From Propionibacteriaceae bacterium (GTDB lineage: Bacteria > Actinomycetota > Actinomycetes > Propionibacteriales > Propionibacteriaceae), in NCBI GenBank assembly GCA_031255975.1, contig JAIRRM010000044.1:1-8178 (forward strand): a stretch of DNA of 8,178 nt, in the 5' to 3' direction. A program made the translations under genes and the position numbers. This document shows, piece after piece, positions 1 to 8,178 of this stretch (position 1 is the first letter of the stretch; each line of letters starts with the position of its first letter). A model generated the notes under the pieces. That model saw only the letters and a list, made by a program, of their open reading frames with translations. It ran no database searches and was not told where the DNA came from.

Positions 1-224
1 CGTTTTTGGGGGCGCTCGTCGGGCTGCTTACGCCGCTGCTGACCGTCATTCCCACCGGGGTGTTTGTGGTGCTGAGTTTCTGGCATTCCTGGGCGTGTTG
101 GGCCGCGTTTGTCATCGGCGTCGGCACCGGGGTGTTGCTGCTGCGTCTCGGCATCGCCATCGGTGGCCGTCGTTTGGACGCAACCTGGCCGGAGGTGCTG
201 GATCGGGTCACCTGGAAGGGGTAG
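1..224 (+). CDS. C-terminal end of an integral membrane protein (possible transporter permease)
   Basis: The reading frame is open from the window edge (first full codon at base 3) to a TAG at 222-224, so only about 73 C-terminal residues are present. They form two hydrophobic stretches: the first runs from GALVGLL through GVFVVLSF, the second from WAAFVIGV through LLLRLGIAIGG. A short charged tail follows (RRLDATWPEVLDRVTWKG). Arginines just after the last segment suggest that the tail is cytoplasmic under the positive-inside rule. Tails of the type GGR-x-LD-x-x-x-PE-x-L occur at the end of actinobacterial ABC-2-like permeases, so a permease is my best guess, but no diagnostic motif is in view. 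The TTG at base 6 should not be taken as a start, because the frame continues upstream. The gene converges on recQ with 83 bases between stop codons. Coding status is fairly sure; function is uncertain. Confidence 0.6.
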   Translation, partial: FLGALVGLLTPLLTVIPTGVFVVLSFWHSWACWAAFVIGVGTGVLLLRLGIAIGGRRLDATWPEVLDRVTWKG

Positions 225-232
225 TTCGATTC

Positions 233-254
233 AACCGCGCGAAATCTCGGTTTT
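233..254 (+). terminator. Weak candidate terminator between convergent genes
   Basis: AACCG (233-237) can pair with CGGTT (248-252) around a 10-base loop, and the right arm runs into TTTT (251-254). The hairpin lies 9 bases after the TAG of the membrane protein gene, where a terminator would be expected. The stem is only 5 bp, so this is marginal. A second possible stem, CCCGCG (276-281) with CGCGGG (296-301), has no T-run on either strand. Confidence 0.25.
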
Positions 255-307
255 GCCTATCAAGGGCTGTCATTTCCCGCGATTGGACGGTGATACGCGG
301 GCTTCGA

Positions 308-2109
<1,802 letters not shown>

Positions 2110-2110
<1 letters not shown>

Positions 2111-2125
2111 TCGGTCAATCTAGCA
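2110..2125 (-). promoter_or_regulatory. Extended -10 promoter placing the recQ transcript start on its GTG (leaderless)
   Basis: On the minus strand TAGATT (2122-2117) fits the TANNNT -10 consensus. It is preceded by TGC, which gives an extended -10 (TGN-TANNNT). The hexamer is followed by six bases (GACCGA) and then the GTG start codon, so the expected transcription start is the first base of the GTG. No -35 is recognisable 17-18 bases upstream (CCTCCT region), as expected for extended -10 promoters. No ribosome binding site is present. Leaderless mRNAs with this spacing are common in Actinobacteria; the assignment here is inference from spacing. Confidence 0.55.
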
Positions 2126-2153
2126 AATATGCCGCCGTTAGGAGGGGGACGGT

Positions 2154-2190
2154 TTGGCGCGCGGTTCGAGCATCCGCTAGAGTTGCTCCT
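2154..2190 (+). promoter_or_regulatory. Candidate promoter for rplJ-rplL
   Basis: TTGGCG (2154-2159) and TAGAGT (2178-2183) are separated by 18 bases and resemble primary sigma factor -35 and -10 boxes. The predicted start near 2190 would put the conserved L10-leader sequence at the very 5' end of the mRNA, which supports the call. The elements lie only about 30-65 bases from the recQ start and face the other way, so the two genes share one divergent control region. Confidence 0.55.
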
Positions 2191-2253
2191 TGCCAAAGAC
2201 CGCCGGTGGTCGTAAGACTCCAAGGCCCCATGGGGCGCCCGCGCAGGTGAACG
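2190..2253 (+). ncRNA. L10 leader (ribosomal protein L10 autoregulatory mRNA element)
   Basis: The conserved block CCAAAGACCGCCGGTGGTC (2193-2211), the downstream GC-rich hairpin centred on the palindrome GCCCCATGGGGC (2225-2236), and the closing GCGCAGGTGAACG (2241-2253) match the pattern I know for L10 leaders upstream of rplJ. In this family the AAGAC/GCAGG parts form the platform bound by the L10-L7/L12 complex, so that excess L10 represses its own operon. The location, about 120-180 bases before rplJ and just after a promoter, fits. Boundaries are approximate. A covariance-model search with the Rfam L10 leader family would confirm or reject it. Confidence 0.75.
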
Positions 2254-2281
2254 TGGTGATCGCGCCGTAGTCGCGCGCTTC

Positions 2282-2316
2282 AGGCCCCGTGCGCTTGCGC
2301 CGGGGCTTTCTTGTTG
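2282..2316 (+). terminator. Terminator-like attenuator hairpin in the rplJ leader
   Basis: AGGCCCCG (2282-2289) pairs with CGGGGCTT (2301-2308), with one G-U pair. Inside, after a bulged T, GCG (2291-2293) pairs with CGC (2298-2300) around a CTTG loop. The stem is followed by a T-rich stretch (TTTCTTGTT, 2307-2315). This is a strong hairpin with a moderate U-tract, placed between the L10 leader and the rplJ ribosome binding site. It may act as an attenuator controlled by L10 binding, or simply as a stable leader hairpin; the U-tract is interrupted, so termination would be partial. Confidence 0.55.
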
Positions 2317-2371
2317 CCTGGGGGATAGTTCGCCGTGATGGCCGGAGGCGATAGAGAAGTTAGGAGACCAA

Positions 2372-3013
2372 ATGGCGAGGCCTGACAAGGTCGCAGAGGT
2401 CAAGTCGCTGGCGGACGAGTTCACGTCCAGCGCCGCGGCCGTGCTGACCGAGTATCGCGGTCTGAGCGTGAAGGATCTGAAGGAACTCCGCAGATCTCTC
2501 GGCGCAGACGCCACCTACGCCGTTGCGAAGAACACCCTGACCAAGCTTGCCGCCCAGAGCGCCGGTATCGAGGGGTTGGACGATGCGCTCGTCGGCCCCA
2601 CCGCCATCGCGTTCATCAAGGGCGACGTTGCCACGGTTGCTAAGGGCTTACGTGACTTCGCAAAGGCCAATCCGCTTCTGGTTATCAAGGGTGGCGTCAT
2701 GGACGGCAAAGTCCTCGACGCCAGCACCGTGAAGAGGCTCGCCGACCTGGAGTCGCGCGAGGTGTTGCTGTCCAAGTTGGCGGGCGCGATGAAGGGTACG
2801 GCTCAGAAGGCCGTGTCGCTGTTCGCTGCTCCGCTCACCCAGGCGGCACAACTGTTCGGCGCGTTGCAGGACAAGCTCTCCGACGGCACCCCTGCCCAGA
2901 AGCCGGAAGAGACAGCGGATGCTGTCACCCCCGCTGCCGCAGAGGCAACCCCCGAGGCATCCGATGCTGCCTCGGCCCCAGAAGACGCGGCTGATGCTGC
3001 ATCGAACGAGTAA
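2372..3013 (+). CDS. rplJ: 50S ribosomal protein L10
   Basis: L10 anchors the L7/L12 dimers to 23S rRNA to form the ribosomal stalk, where translation GTPases bind. It is also usually the autogenous repressor of its operon. The N-terminal L10 domain is clear: [13 protein letters not shown], then the [18 protein letters not shown] segment (26-43), then [11 protein letters not shown] (50-60). A central region, [14 protein letters not shown] (83-96), and the C-terminal helix that carries L7/L12 (about 130-168) follow. At 213 residues it is longer than the usual 165-175. The extra 40 or so residues (from about 172) are rich in Ala, Glu, Asp, Pro and Thr and look disordered. The ATG at 2372 has AGGAG at 2362-2366 with a 5-base spacer, which decides the start. 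It is the first gene of a two-gene operon with rplL, 14 bases downstream. Confidence 0.97.
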   Translation: MARPDKVAEVKSLADEFTSSAAAVLTEYRGLSVKDLKELRRSLGADATYAVAKNTLTKLAAQSAGIEGLDDALVGPTAIAFIKGDVATVAKGLRDFAKANPLLVIKGGVMDGKVLDASTVKRLADLESREVLLSKLAGAMKGTAQKAVSLFAAPLTQAAQLFGALQDKLSDGTPAQKPEETADAVTPAAAEATPEASDAASAPEDAADAASNE

Positions 3014-3027
3014 GAAGGAAATAAACC

Positions 3028-3429
3028 ATGGCTAAGAAGCTCACCACTGAAGAGCTGCTTGATGCTTTCAAGGAAATGACGCTGATCGAGCTGTCCGAGT
3101 TCGTGAAGCTGTTCGAGGAGACCTTCGACGTGAAGGCCGCCGCTCCGGTCGCCGCCGTCGCCGTTGCCGCCGCTCCGGCTGCCGGGGCTGACGAGGGTGG
3201 TGCCGACGAGTCCTCCAACGAGGTCGATGTCGTCTTGGAAGACGGTGGCGACAAGAAGATCCAGGTCATCAAGGTCGTCCGCGAACTGGTTCCGGGACTC
3301 GGCCTGAAGGAGGCAAAGGATCTCGTCGAGGCCGCGCCCAAGATCGTTGTGGAGCGCGCCAGCAAGGAGACCGCTGCCAAGGCCAAGGAGGCTCACGAAG
3401 CCGCCGGTGCCAAGGTCAGCTTCAAGTGA
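3028..3429 (+). CDS. rplL: 50S ribosomal protein L7/L12
   Basis: This is the multi-copy stalk protein that recruits and stimulates EF-Tu, EF-G and IF2. The N-terminal dimerisation and L10-binding domain is residues 1 to about 35 ([20 protein letters not shown]). The flexible hinge (about 36-63) is rich in Ala and Pro, then in Gly, Asp and Glu. The C-terminal factor-binding domain (about 65-133) contains the signature [13 protein letters not shown] and [15 protein letters not shown]. At 133 residues it is slightly longer than the usual 120-130, with the extra length in the hinge. The ATG at 3028 is preceded by AAGGA (3015-3019) with an 8-base spacer. It follows rplJ after 14 bases, so the two are co-transcribed and probably share the L10 leader control. 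Confidence 0.98.
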   Translation: MAKKLTTEELLDAFKEMTLIELSEFVKLFEETFDVKAAAPVAAVAVAAAPAAGADEGGADESSNEVDVVLEDGGDKKIQVIKVVRELVPGLGLKEAKDLVEAAPKIVVERASKETAAKAKEAHEAAGAKVSFK

Positions 3430-3469
3430 CGCGATAACCGACGAGGCATCTGCCGCGTCGCCATTGTCA

Positions 3470-3561
3470 GCCGTGCGTAGTACGGCGGTGATTGGTTGAA
3501 ACGCGCGGCGCGATTCGCGCGCTTGGCAGTTCGCCACGTCATCCGCCGTGATGGCTACGGC
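3470..3561 (+). repeat. Two near-identical small hairpins downstream of rplL
   Basis: GCCGTG-N5-TACGGC occurs at 3470-3486 and again at 3545-3561. Both form a 5-bp stem (GCCGT with ACGGC) and a 7-base loop that begins with G and ends with T; both are followed by G. Only the five central loop bases differ. They lie 75 bases apart, before the rplL terminator. Function is unknown. Confidence 0.5.
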
Positions 3562-3572
3562 GATACGGCATG

Positions 3573-3602
3573 AGGGGTTCCGCTTTCGGGCGGGCCCCTT
3601 TT
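3573..3602 (+). terminator. Intrinsic terminator of the rplJ-rplL operon
   Basis: AGGGG (3573-3577) pairs with CCCCT (3595-3599), and inside it CCGC (3580-3583) pairs with GCGG (3590-3593) around a 6-base loop; a TT/G internal loop separates the two helices. The right arm leads into TTTT (3599-3602). The hairpin lies 144 bases after the rplL stop. The short U-tract suggests partial read-through, which would fit the higher demand for stalk proteins than for RNA polymerase. Confidence 0.75.
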
Positions 3603-3620
3603 GCCGTTTCACAGGCAAAA
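3599..3620 (+). repeat. Inverted repeat overlapping the terminator U-tract
   Basis: TTTTGCC (3599-3605) and GGCAAAA (3614-3620) are a perfect 7-bp inverted repeat with an 8-base loop. The left arm contains the whole U-tract of the preceding terminator. Pairing here could not form until the polymerase has passed the terminator, so it may stabilise the 3' end or mark read-through RNA. Its role is inference. Confidence 0.5.
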
Positions 3621-3701
3621 CGAATGTGAGCGCGTTGGTTGTTCTGCTGTGGCGCGCGTCCGGCTCGATTGAGTGTTGGCCCGGTGTGCGAACGCCCCTG
3701 A

Positions 3702-3735
3702 AACGCCGCCGAAGGCAAGGTTCAAGCGCGGCGTT
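3702..3735. repeat. Perfect 8-bp inverted repeat upstream of the main rpoB promoter
   Basis: AACGCCGC (3702-3709) is matched by GCGGCGTT (3728-3735). Inside, GAA (3711-3713) can pair with TTC (3721-3723). A further direct copy of AACGCC lies at 3691-3696, 11 bases (about one helical turn) before the left arm. It ends 24 bases before the -35 box at 3760. It could be a protein-binding site or a stem-loop in read-through RNA; no T-run follows it, so a plus-strand terminator is unlikely. Confidence 0.45.
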
Positions 3736-3759
3736 CCCGTCGCAAGTCCCTGCTCACTC

Positions 3760-3787
3760 TTGACCCGGCGTATTCGCAAGGTATTAT
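3760..3787 (+). promoter_or_regulatory. Main rpoB promoter candidate (P1)
   Basis: TTGACC (3760-3765) and TATTAT (3782-3787) each match five of six bases of the primary sigma factor consensus and are 16 bases apart. This is the best promoter in the window. A start near 3794 would give an rpoB leader of about 195 bases. Its presence downstream of the rplL terminator indicates that rpoBC has its own supply of transcripts. Confidence 0.75.
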
Positions 3788-3801
3788 TCAATGCGACGGT
3801 G

Positions 3802-3823
3802 CCCGGGGTTCTTCCAAGCCGGG
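3802..3823 (+). repeat. Leader hairpin just after the P1 start
   Basis: CCCGG (3802-3806) can pair with CCGGG (3819-3823) around a 12-base loop. It would lie within about 10 bases of the 5' end of the P1 transcript, where hairpins often protect mRNA or affect early elongation. An alternative pairing is GCCC (3801-3804) with GGGC (3823-3826). Low-level evidence only. Confidence 0.35.
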
Positions 3824-3862
3824 GGCTGAGATGCTGGCAGTGTTGCCGGGAGCTTCCTCGCC

Positions 3863-3897
3863 TTTGTGTTGTGTTTGTTGTGTTTTTGGCGTACACT
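3863..3897 (+). promoter_or_regulatory. Second rpoB promoter candidate (P2) inside a G/T-only tract
   Basis: TTGTGT (3869-3874) and TACACT (3892-3897) have a 17-base spacer; the -10 box fits TANNNT and the -35 keeps the TTG. The stretch 3863-3889 is 27 bases of only G and T on this strand and includes a 9-base tandem repeat with one mismatch (TTGTGTTTG at 3869-3877, TTGTGTTTT at 3878-3886). A start near 3904 would give a leader of about 85 bases. Confidence 0.5.
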
Positions 3898-3954
3898 GGG
3901 TCTTTGTACGTCCTTGCCTTTGCTGTGCCCTCTGGTGTGGCGGCTAGGCGTGCA

Positions 3955-3982
3955 GCCTTAGCTGTAAAGGCACTTGGAAGGA
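3955..3982 (+). promoter_or_regulatory. Hairpin next to the rpoB ribosome binding site, which fixes the TTG start
   Basis: GCCTT (3955-3959) pairs with AAGGC (3967-3971) around a 7-base loop. Four bases later comes the Shine-Dalgarno GGAAGGA (3976-3982), 6 bases before TTG at 3989. An upstream in-frame TTG at 3974 overlaps this Shine-Dalgarno and so cannot be the start. The hairpin is close enough to influence ribosome access, but no control is shown. Confidence 0.55.
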
Positions 3983-3988
3983 CCTATC

Positions 3989-6900
3989 TTGGCAGCCTCG
4001 CGCAATGCTCACAAGAACACCAAAGCTATCACTCCCAGTGGCCGCATCTCGTTCGCTAAAATCGCCGAACCGATCTCGGTTCCGAACCTGCTTGACCTAC
4101 AGACCGAGTCGTATGACTGGCTGATCGGCAACGAGCATTGGCAAGCCCGCAAGGCCGAGGCCGCCGCCTCTGGTCGTGGCGATGTCAACCAGAAATCTGG
4201 GCTGGAGGAGGTCTTCGAGGAGATCTCCCCGATTGAGGATTTCAACGGCACCATGGCGGTGAGCTTCCATGAGCCGATGTTCCTCGACCCGAAACACACC
4301 GTCGAAGAGTGCAAGGATCGCGGTGAGACGTACGCGGCATCGCTCTACGTGAAGGCTGATTTCGAGAACCGGGAGACCGGCGAGATCAAGAGCCAGACGG
4401 TGTTCATCTCCGACTTTCCGTTGATGACGCCGAAGGGCACTTTTGTGGTCACCGGCACGGAGCGGGTCGTGGTGTCGCAACTGGTTCGTAGCCCCGGCGT
4501 GTACTTCGAGCGTACCCCGGACAAGACCTCCGACCGCGACATCTTCACCTGCAAAGTGATCCCGAGCCGCGGTGCCTGGTTGGAGTTCGAGATCGATAAG
4601 AAAGACACCGTCGGGGTGCGTCTTGACCGCAAGCGCAAGCAGAACGTCACCGTGCTGCTGAAGGCGCTCGGCTGGAGCGAGGCTCGCATCTTAGAGGTGT
4701 TCGGCGAGTATGAGTCCATCCGCGCCACTTTGAGCAAGGATCACGTCACCACCCGCGACGAGGCTCTCATCGACATCTACAAAAAGCTACGCCCCGGCGA
4801 GCCCCCGGCGCGTGATGCCGCCGAGAACCTGCTCAACGGCTACTACTTCCAGCCGAAGCGCTACGATCTGGCCAAGGTGGGCCGCTACAAGGTCAACAAG
4901 AAGTTGGGCCTTGACGTGCCGCAGGGCGTTCATGTGCTCACCGAAGATGACATCGTGGCCGCCATCAAGTATCTGTGCGCCATGCATCAAGGCGATGAGA
5001 AGCTGGGCAACTTGCTCGTCGAGACCGACGACATCGACCACTTCGGCAACCGTCGTTTGCGTACCGTGGGGGAGTTGATACAGAACCAACTGCGCGTCGG
5101 TTTGTCTCGCATGGAGCGTGTGGTGCGTGACCGGATGACCACGCAGGACATCGAGGCCATCACCCCGATGACGCTTATCAACATCCGTCCGGTGCAAGCC
5201 GCGCTGAAGGAGTTCTTCGGCACCTCGCAGCTTTCGCAGTTCATGGATCAGAACAACCCACTCGCCGAGTTGACCCACAAGCGTCGGCTTTCGGCGCTCG
5301 GCCCCGGTGGTCTCTCCCGTGACCGTGCCGGCATGGAAGTGCGTGACGTTCACCCATCCCATTACGGACGTATGTGTCCGATTGAGACGCCGGAAGGCCC
5401 GAATATCGGCCTCATCGGCTGTTTGGCGTCGTTCGCGCGGGTCAATCCGTACGGCTTCATCGAGACACCGTATCGCAAGGTGGTGAAGGGTCAGGTCACC
5501 GATCAGATCGATTACCTCACCGCCGATGAAGAGGATCGCTACGTCATTGCGCAGGCGAATGCCGCCATCGACGATAAGGGTAAGTTCGTCGAAGATACCG
5601 TGCTGGTGCGTATCAAGCACGGCGACGTGGACACCGTGCCTCCGAGCGATGTGGATTACATGGACGTGTCTCCGCGCCAGATGGTGTCGGTGGCCACCGC
5701 GCTGATCCCGTTCCTGGAACACGACGATGCCTCCCGGGCCCTTATGGGCGCGAACATGCAACGCCAGGCGGTGCCGCTGCTGACGAACGAGGCACCGTAT
5801 GTCGGTACCGGCATGGAGTACCGGGCCGCCGTCGATGTGGGTGATGTCACGTTGGCCGCCAAGGCGGGCACGGTGCTTGATGTCACCGCAGATTATGTGC
5901 AATTGGCCTATGACGACGGTACGTATCAGACCTTCAAGCTGGACAAGTTCTACCGCAGCAACGCGGGTACCTGCGTCAACCAACATCCGATGGTGACGCC
6001 AGGCCAGCACGTCGAAGCGGGGCAGCCGTTGGCCGATGGCCCCTGCACCGACAGGGGAGAGTTGGCTTTGGGCCGCAACCTGCTGGTGGCGTTTATGCCC
6101 TGGGAGGGTCTGAACTACGAAGACGCCATCATTCTCAGCCAGCGCATCGTGCAGGACGACATCCTCACCTCGATTCACATTGAGGAGCATGAGACGGACG
6201 CCCGCGACACCAAGCTTGGCCCCGAGGAGATCACCCGCGACATTCCGAACATTGGTGAGGACATGCTGGCCAACCTCGACGAGCGCGGTATCGTGCGCGT
6301 CGGTGCGGAAGTGACCACCGGAGACATCCTGGTAGGTAAGGTCACCCCCAAGGGCGAGACCGAACTCACCCCCGAGGAACGACTACTGCGTGCCATCTTC
6401 GGCGAAAAGGCCCGTGAGGTGCGAGACACCTCTCTGAAGGTGCCGCACGGCGAGTCCGGTACCGTAATCGGGGTACGTTTCGTGGATGCCAAGAGCGAGG
6501 GTGGCGACGAACTGCCCGCGGGTGTGAACCAGATGGTGCGCGTCTACATCGCCTCGAAGCGCAAGGTGCAGGAGGGCGACAAGCTCGCTGGCCGCCACGG
6601 CAACAAGGGCGTCCTTTCGAAGATTCTGCCGGTGGAAGACATGCCGTTCTTAGAGGACGGCACCCCGGTTGACATCGTACTTAACCCGCTCGGTGTGCCA
6701 AGCCGGATGAACGTCGGTCAGGTGTTGGAGAACCACTTGGGGTGGATCGCTCACTCTGGTTGGGACATCACCGGTTGCGACGAACCTTGGGCAAAGCGCC
6801 TGATCAGCGCGGGTTTGGAGCACATGGAACCCGGGCAACGGCTGGCTACGCCGGTGTTCGACGGCGCAACCGAAGACGAGATCACCGGGTTGCTCCGGCA

Positions 6901-7459
6901 CGGCCTACCCAACCGAGACGGGCTGAAGCTGGTTGACGGCGACGGCAAGGCGCAGTTGTTCGACGGCCGCTCCGGTGAGCCGTATCCGCAACGGGTGGGC
7001 GTCGGCTACATGTACATGCTGAAACTGCACCACCTGGTCGATGACAAGATCCACGCCCGTTCCACCGGCCCGTATTCGATGATTACTCAGCAGCCGCTGG
7101 GTGGTAAGGCGCAGTTCGGCGGTCAGCGTTTTGGTGAGATGGAAGTGTGGGCACTGGAGGCATATGGTGCCGCCTGGGCGCTCCAGGAGATGCTCACCAT
7201 CAAGTCCGACGATACCGCCGGTCGCGTCAAGGTGTACGAGGCCATCGTCAAGGGCGAGAATATCCCCGACCCCGGCATTCCGGAGTCGTTCAAGGTGCTC
7301 GTCAAGGAGATGAAGTCGCTCTGTCTGAACGTCGAGGTGCTCGACGAGGGGGGCAACGTGGTCGAGTTGAAGGAGGACGAGGAGATCCGCGACGAGTTCA
7401 ACCTAGGCCGTAGGCCGGGGGCGGACAACGGATACGTCCCGTCTTTCGATGAAGTCTGA
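3989..7459 (+). CDS. rpoB: DNA-directed RNA polymerase subunit beta
   Basis: RpoB is one of the two large subunits forming the RNA polymerase active centre and the rifampicin pocket. Counting from TTG at 3989 it has 1156 residues, usual for Actinobacteria. After the N-terminus [10 protein letters not shown] come [24 protein letters not shown] (about 22-45), the protrusion and lobe regions, and the rifampicin region at about 411-442. Next is [21 protein letters not shown] (about 455-475). NYEDAI is at about 709-714. The active-site segment [13 protein letters not shown] (about 863-875) carries the two conserved lysines, Lys865 and Lys873. [25 protein letters not shown] (about 1038-1062) is the C-terminal clamp anchor. 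No stop or frameshift interrupts it. The TTG start is set by GGAAGGA at 3976-3982. rpoC follows after 33 bases in the same operon. Transcription probably comes from promoters at 3760-3787 and 3869-3897 plus read-through from rplL. Confidence 0.98.
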   Translation: MAASRNAHKNTKAITPSGRISFAKIAEPISVPNLLDLQTESYDWLIGNEHWQARKAEAAASGRGDVNQKSGLEEVFEEISPIEDFNGTMAVSFHEPMFLDPKHTVEECKDRGETYAASLYVKADFENRETGEIKSQTVFISDFPLMTPKGTFVVTGTERVVVSQLVRSPGVYFERTPDKTSDRDIFTCKVIPSRGAWLEFEIDKKDTVGVRLDRKRKQNVTVLLKALGWSEARILEVFGEYESIRATLSKDHVTTRDEALIDIYKKLRPGEPPARDAAENLLNGYYFQPKRYDLAKVGRYKVNKKLGLDVPQGVHVLTEDDIVAAIKYLCAMHQGDEKLGNLLVETDDIDHFGNRRLRTVGELIQNQLRVGLSRMERVVRDRMTTQDIEAITPMTLINIRPVQAALKEFFGTSQLSQFMDQNNPLAELTHKRRLSALGPGGLSRDRAGMEVRDVHPSHYGRMCPIETPEGPNIGLIGCLASFARVNPYGFIETPYRKVVKGQVTDQIDYLTADEEDRYVIAQANAAIDDKGKFVEDTVLVRIKHGDVDTVPPSDVDYMDVSPRQMVSVATALIPFLEHDDASRALMGANMQRQAVPLLTNEAPYVGTGMEYRAAVDVGDVTLAAKAGTVLDVTADYVQLAYDDGTYQTFKLDKFYRSNAGTCVNQHPMVTPGQHVEAGQPLADGPCTDRGELALGRNLLVAFMPWEGLNYEDAIILSQRIVQDDILTSIHIEEHETDARDTKLGPEEITRDIPNIGEDMLANLDERGIVRVGAEVTTGDILVGKVTPKGETELTPEERLLRAIFGEKAREVRDTSLKVPHGESGTVIGVRFVDAKSEGGDELPAGVNQMVRVYIASKRKVQEGDKLAGRHGNKGVLSKILPVEDMPFLEDGTPVDIVLNPLGVPSRMNVGQVLENHLGWIAHSGWDITGCDEPWAKRLISAGLEHMEPGQRLATPVFDGATEDEITGLLRHGLPNRDGLKLVDGDGKAQLFDGRSGEPYPQRVGVGYMYMLKLHHLVDDKIHARSTGPYSMITQQPLGGKAQFGGQRFGEMEVWALEAYGAAWALQEMLTIKSDDTAGRVKVYEAIVKGENIPDPGIPESFKVLVKEMKSLCLNVEVLDEGGNVVELKEDEEIRDEFNLGRRPGADNGYVPSFDEV
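5219..5314 (+). other. Rifampicin resistance-determining region of rpoB, wild-type residues
   Basis: The encoded segment runs [18 protein letters not shown] then [14 protein letters not shown]. The residues most often changed in resistant strains are the sensitive forms: Asp420, His430 and Ser435 in this protein, equivalent to 435, 445 and 450 of M. tuberculosis RpoB. Susceptibility at the target level is therefore predicted. Confidence 0.85.
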
Positions 7460-7468
7460 GCCGAGTAG

Positions 7469-8178
<710 letters not shown>

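Larger units (their letters stand above)
3430..3988. other. 559-base non-coding region between rplL and rpoB
   Basis: No convincing gene is present. In order it holds a pair of similar small hairpins (3470-3486 and 3545-3561) with a GC-rich hairpin between them (3508-3520, GCGCG-ATT-CGCGC), an intrinsic terminator with an overlapping second hairpin (3573-3620), a long stem-loop (3702-3735), a near-consensus promoter (3760-3787), a leader hairpin (3802-3823), a second promoter in a G/T-only tract (3863-3897), and a hairpin just before the rpoB ribosome binding site (3955-3971). Open frames here, such as 3673-4059, have no family resemblance and run into rpoB in another frame. No tRNA was found. 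Confidence 0.8.

Noticed and set aside
2803..3618. 271-codon open frame on the minus strand across rplJ and rplL
   Set aside because: It is antisense to two certain genes, resembles no family, and its low-complexity Ala/Ser stretches mirror the codon pattern of the L10 tail and L7/L12 hinge.
3719..3727. GGTTCAAGC, resembling a tRNA T-loop
   Set aside because: The flanking bases do not form a T-stem, no anticodon arm or acceptor stem is found around it, and it lies inside the loop of another inverted repeat.
3974..3988. Upstream TTG as the rpoB start, giving 1161 residues
   Set aside because: It overlaps the Shine-Dalgarno GGAAGGA. The next TTG at 3989 has correct spacing and gives the LAASRNA N-terminus shared with other actinobacteria.
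3430..3988. Possible insertion remnant or mobile element in the long rplL-rpoB gap
   Set aside because: No terminal inverted repeats, target duplications or transposase fragments are seen, and the gap is accounted for by terminator, promoters and leader.
3673..4059. 128-codon plus-strand frame across the rpoB leader
   Set aside because: It covers the promoters, the ribosome binding site and the start of rpoB in a different frame, and shows no family resemblance.
4787..6190. 467-codon open frame on the minus strand inside rpoB
   Set aside because: Long antisense frames are common opposite GC-rich genes with strong codon bias. The translation is rich in His, Arg and Val with no domain, and rpoB is certain on the other strand.

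Overview
The window is a chromosomal housekeeping region from a moderately GC-rich Actinomycetota bacterium. The evidence is: rpoB starts with TTG and the N-terminus LAASRNA, as I recall for other actinobacterial rpoB genes; RpoC has the mycobacterial-type N-terminus and the start of the actinobacterial coiled-coil insertion; non-ATG starts are frequent (recQ GTG, rpoB TTG, rpoC GTG); and the recQ transcript looks leaderless. Protein texture (an acidic Ala-rich tail on L10, RpoB of 1156 aa) is compatible with Propionibacteriales, but the genus cannot be fixed by eye.

Layout. Bases 1-224 hold the 3' end of a plus-strand membrane protein gene, perhaps a transporter permease. Bases 308-2110, on the minus strand, hold a complete three-part RecQ DNA helicase (helicase, Zn/winged-helix and HRDC domains) that converges on the membrane gene. 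Bases 2111-2371 form a compact divergent control region. It has an extended -10 promoter whose predicted start falls on the recQ GTG. It also has a promoter for rplJ, an L10-binding leader RNA and a terminator-like hairpin. rplJ (L10) and rplL (L7/L12) follow as a two-gene operon. Bases 3430-3988 are a 559-base gap with a clear intrinsic terminator, several hairpins, and two promoter candidates for rpoB, the first close to consensus. rpoB (1156 aa, rifampicin-sensitive type) and the first 228 codons of rpoC fill the rest.

How they work together. L10 and L7/L12 form the ribosomal stalk, and their expression is probably tuned by L10 binding its own leader. The partial terminator after rplL plus dedicated rpoB promoters would let the cell make many more stalk proteins than RNA polymerase subunits. 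RpoB and RpoC together form the polymerase active centre. RecQ is an independent repair gene inserted upstream of the stalk operon.

I found no sign of a mobile element, CRISPR array, tRNA, rRNA or an undescribed multi-gene system. What deserves a second look is in the non-coding control regions: the interchangeable hairpin arms in the rplJ leader, the layered rplL-rpoB gap and the leaderless recQ start. All hairpins and promoters were found by eye; no folding or homology search was run.
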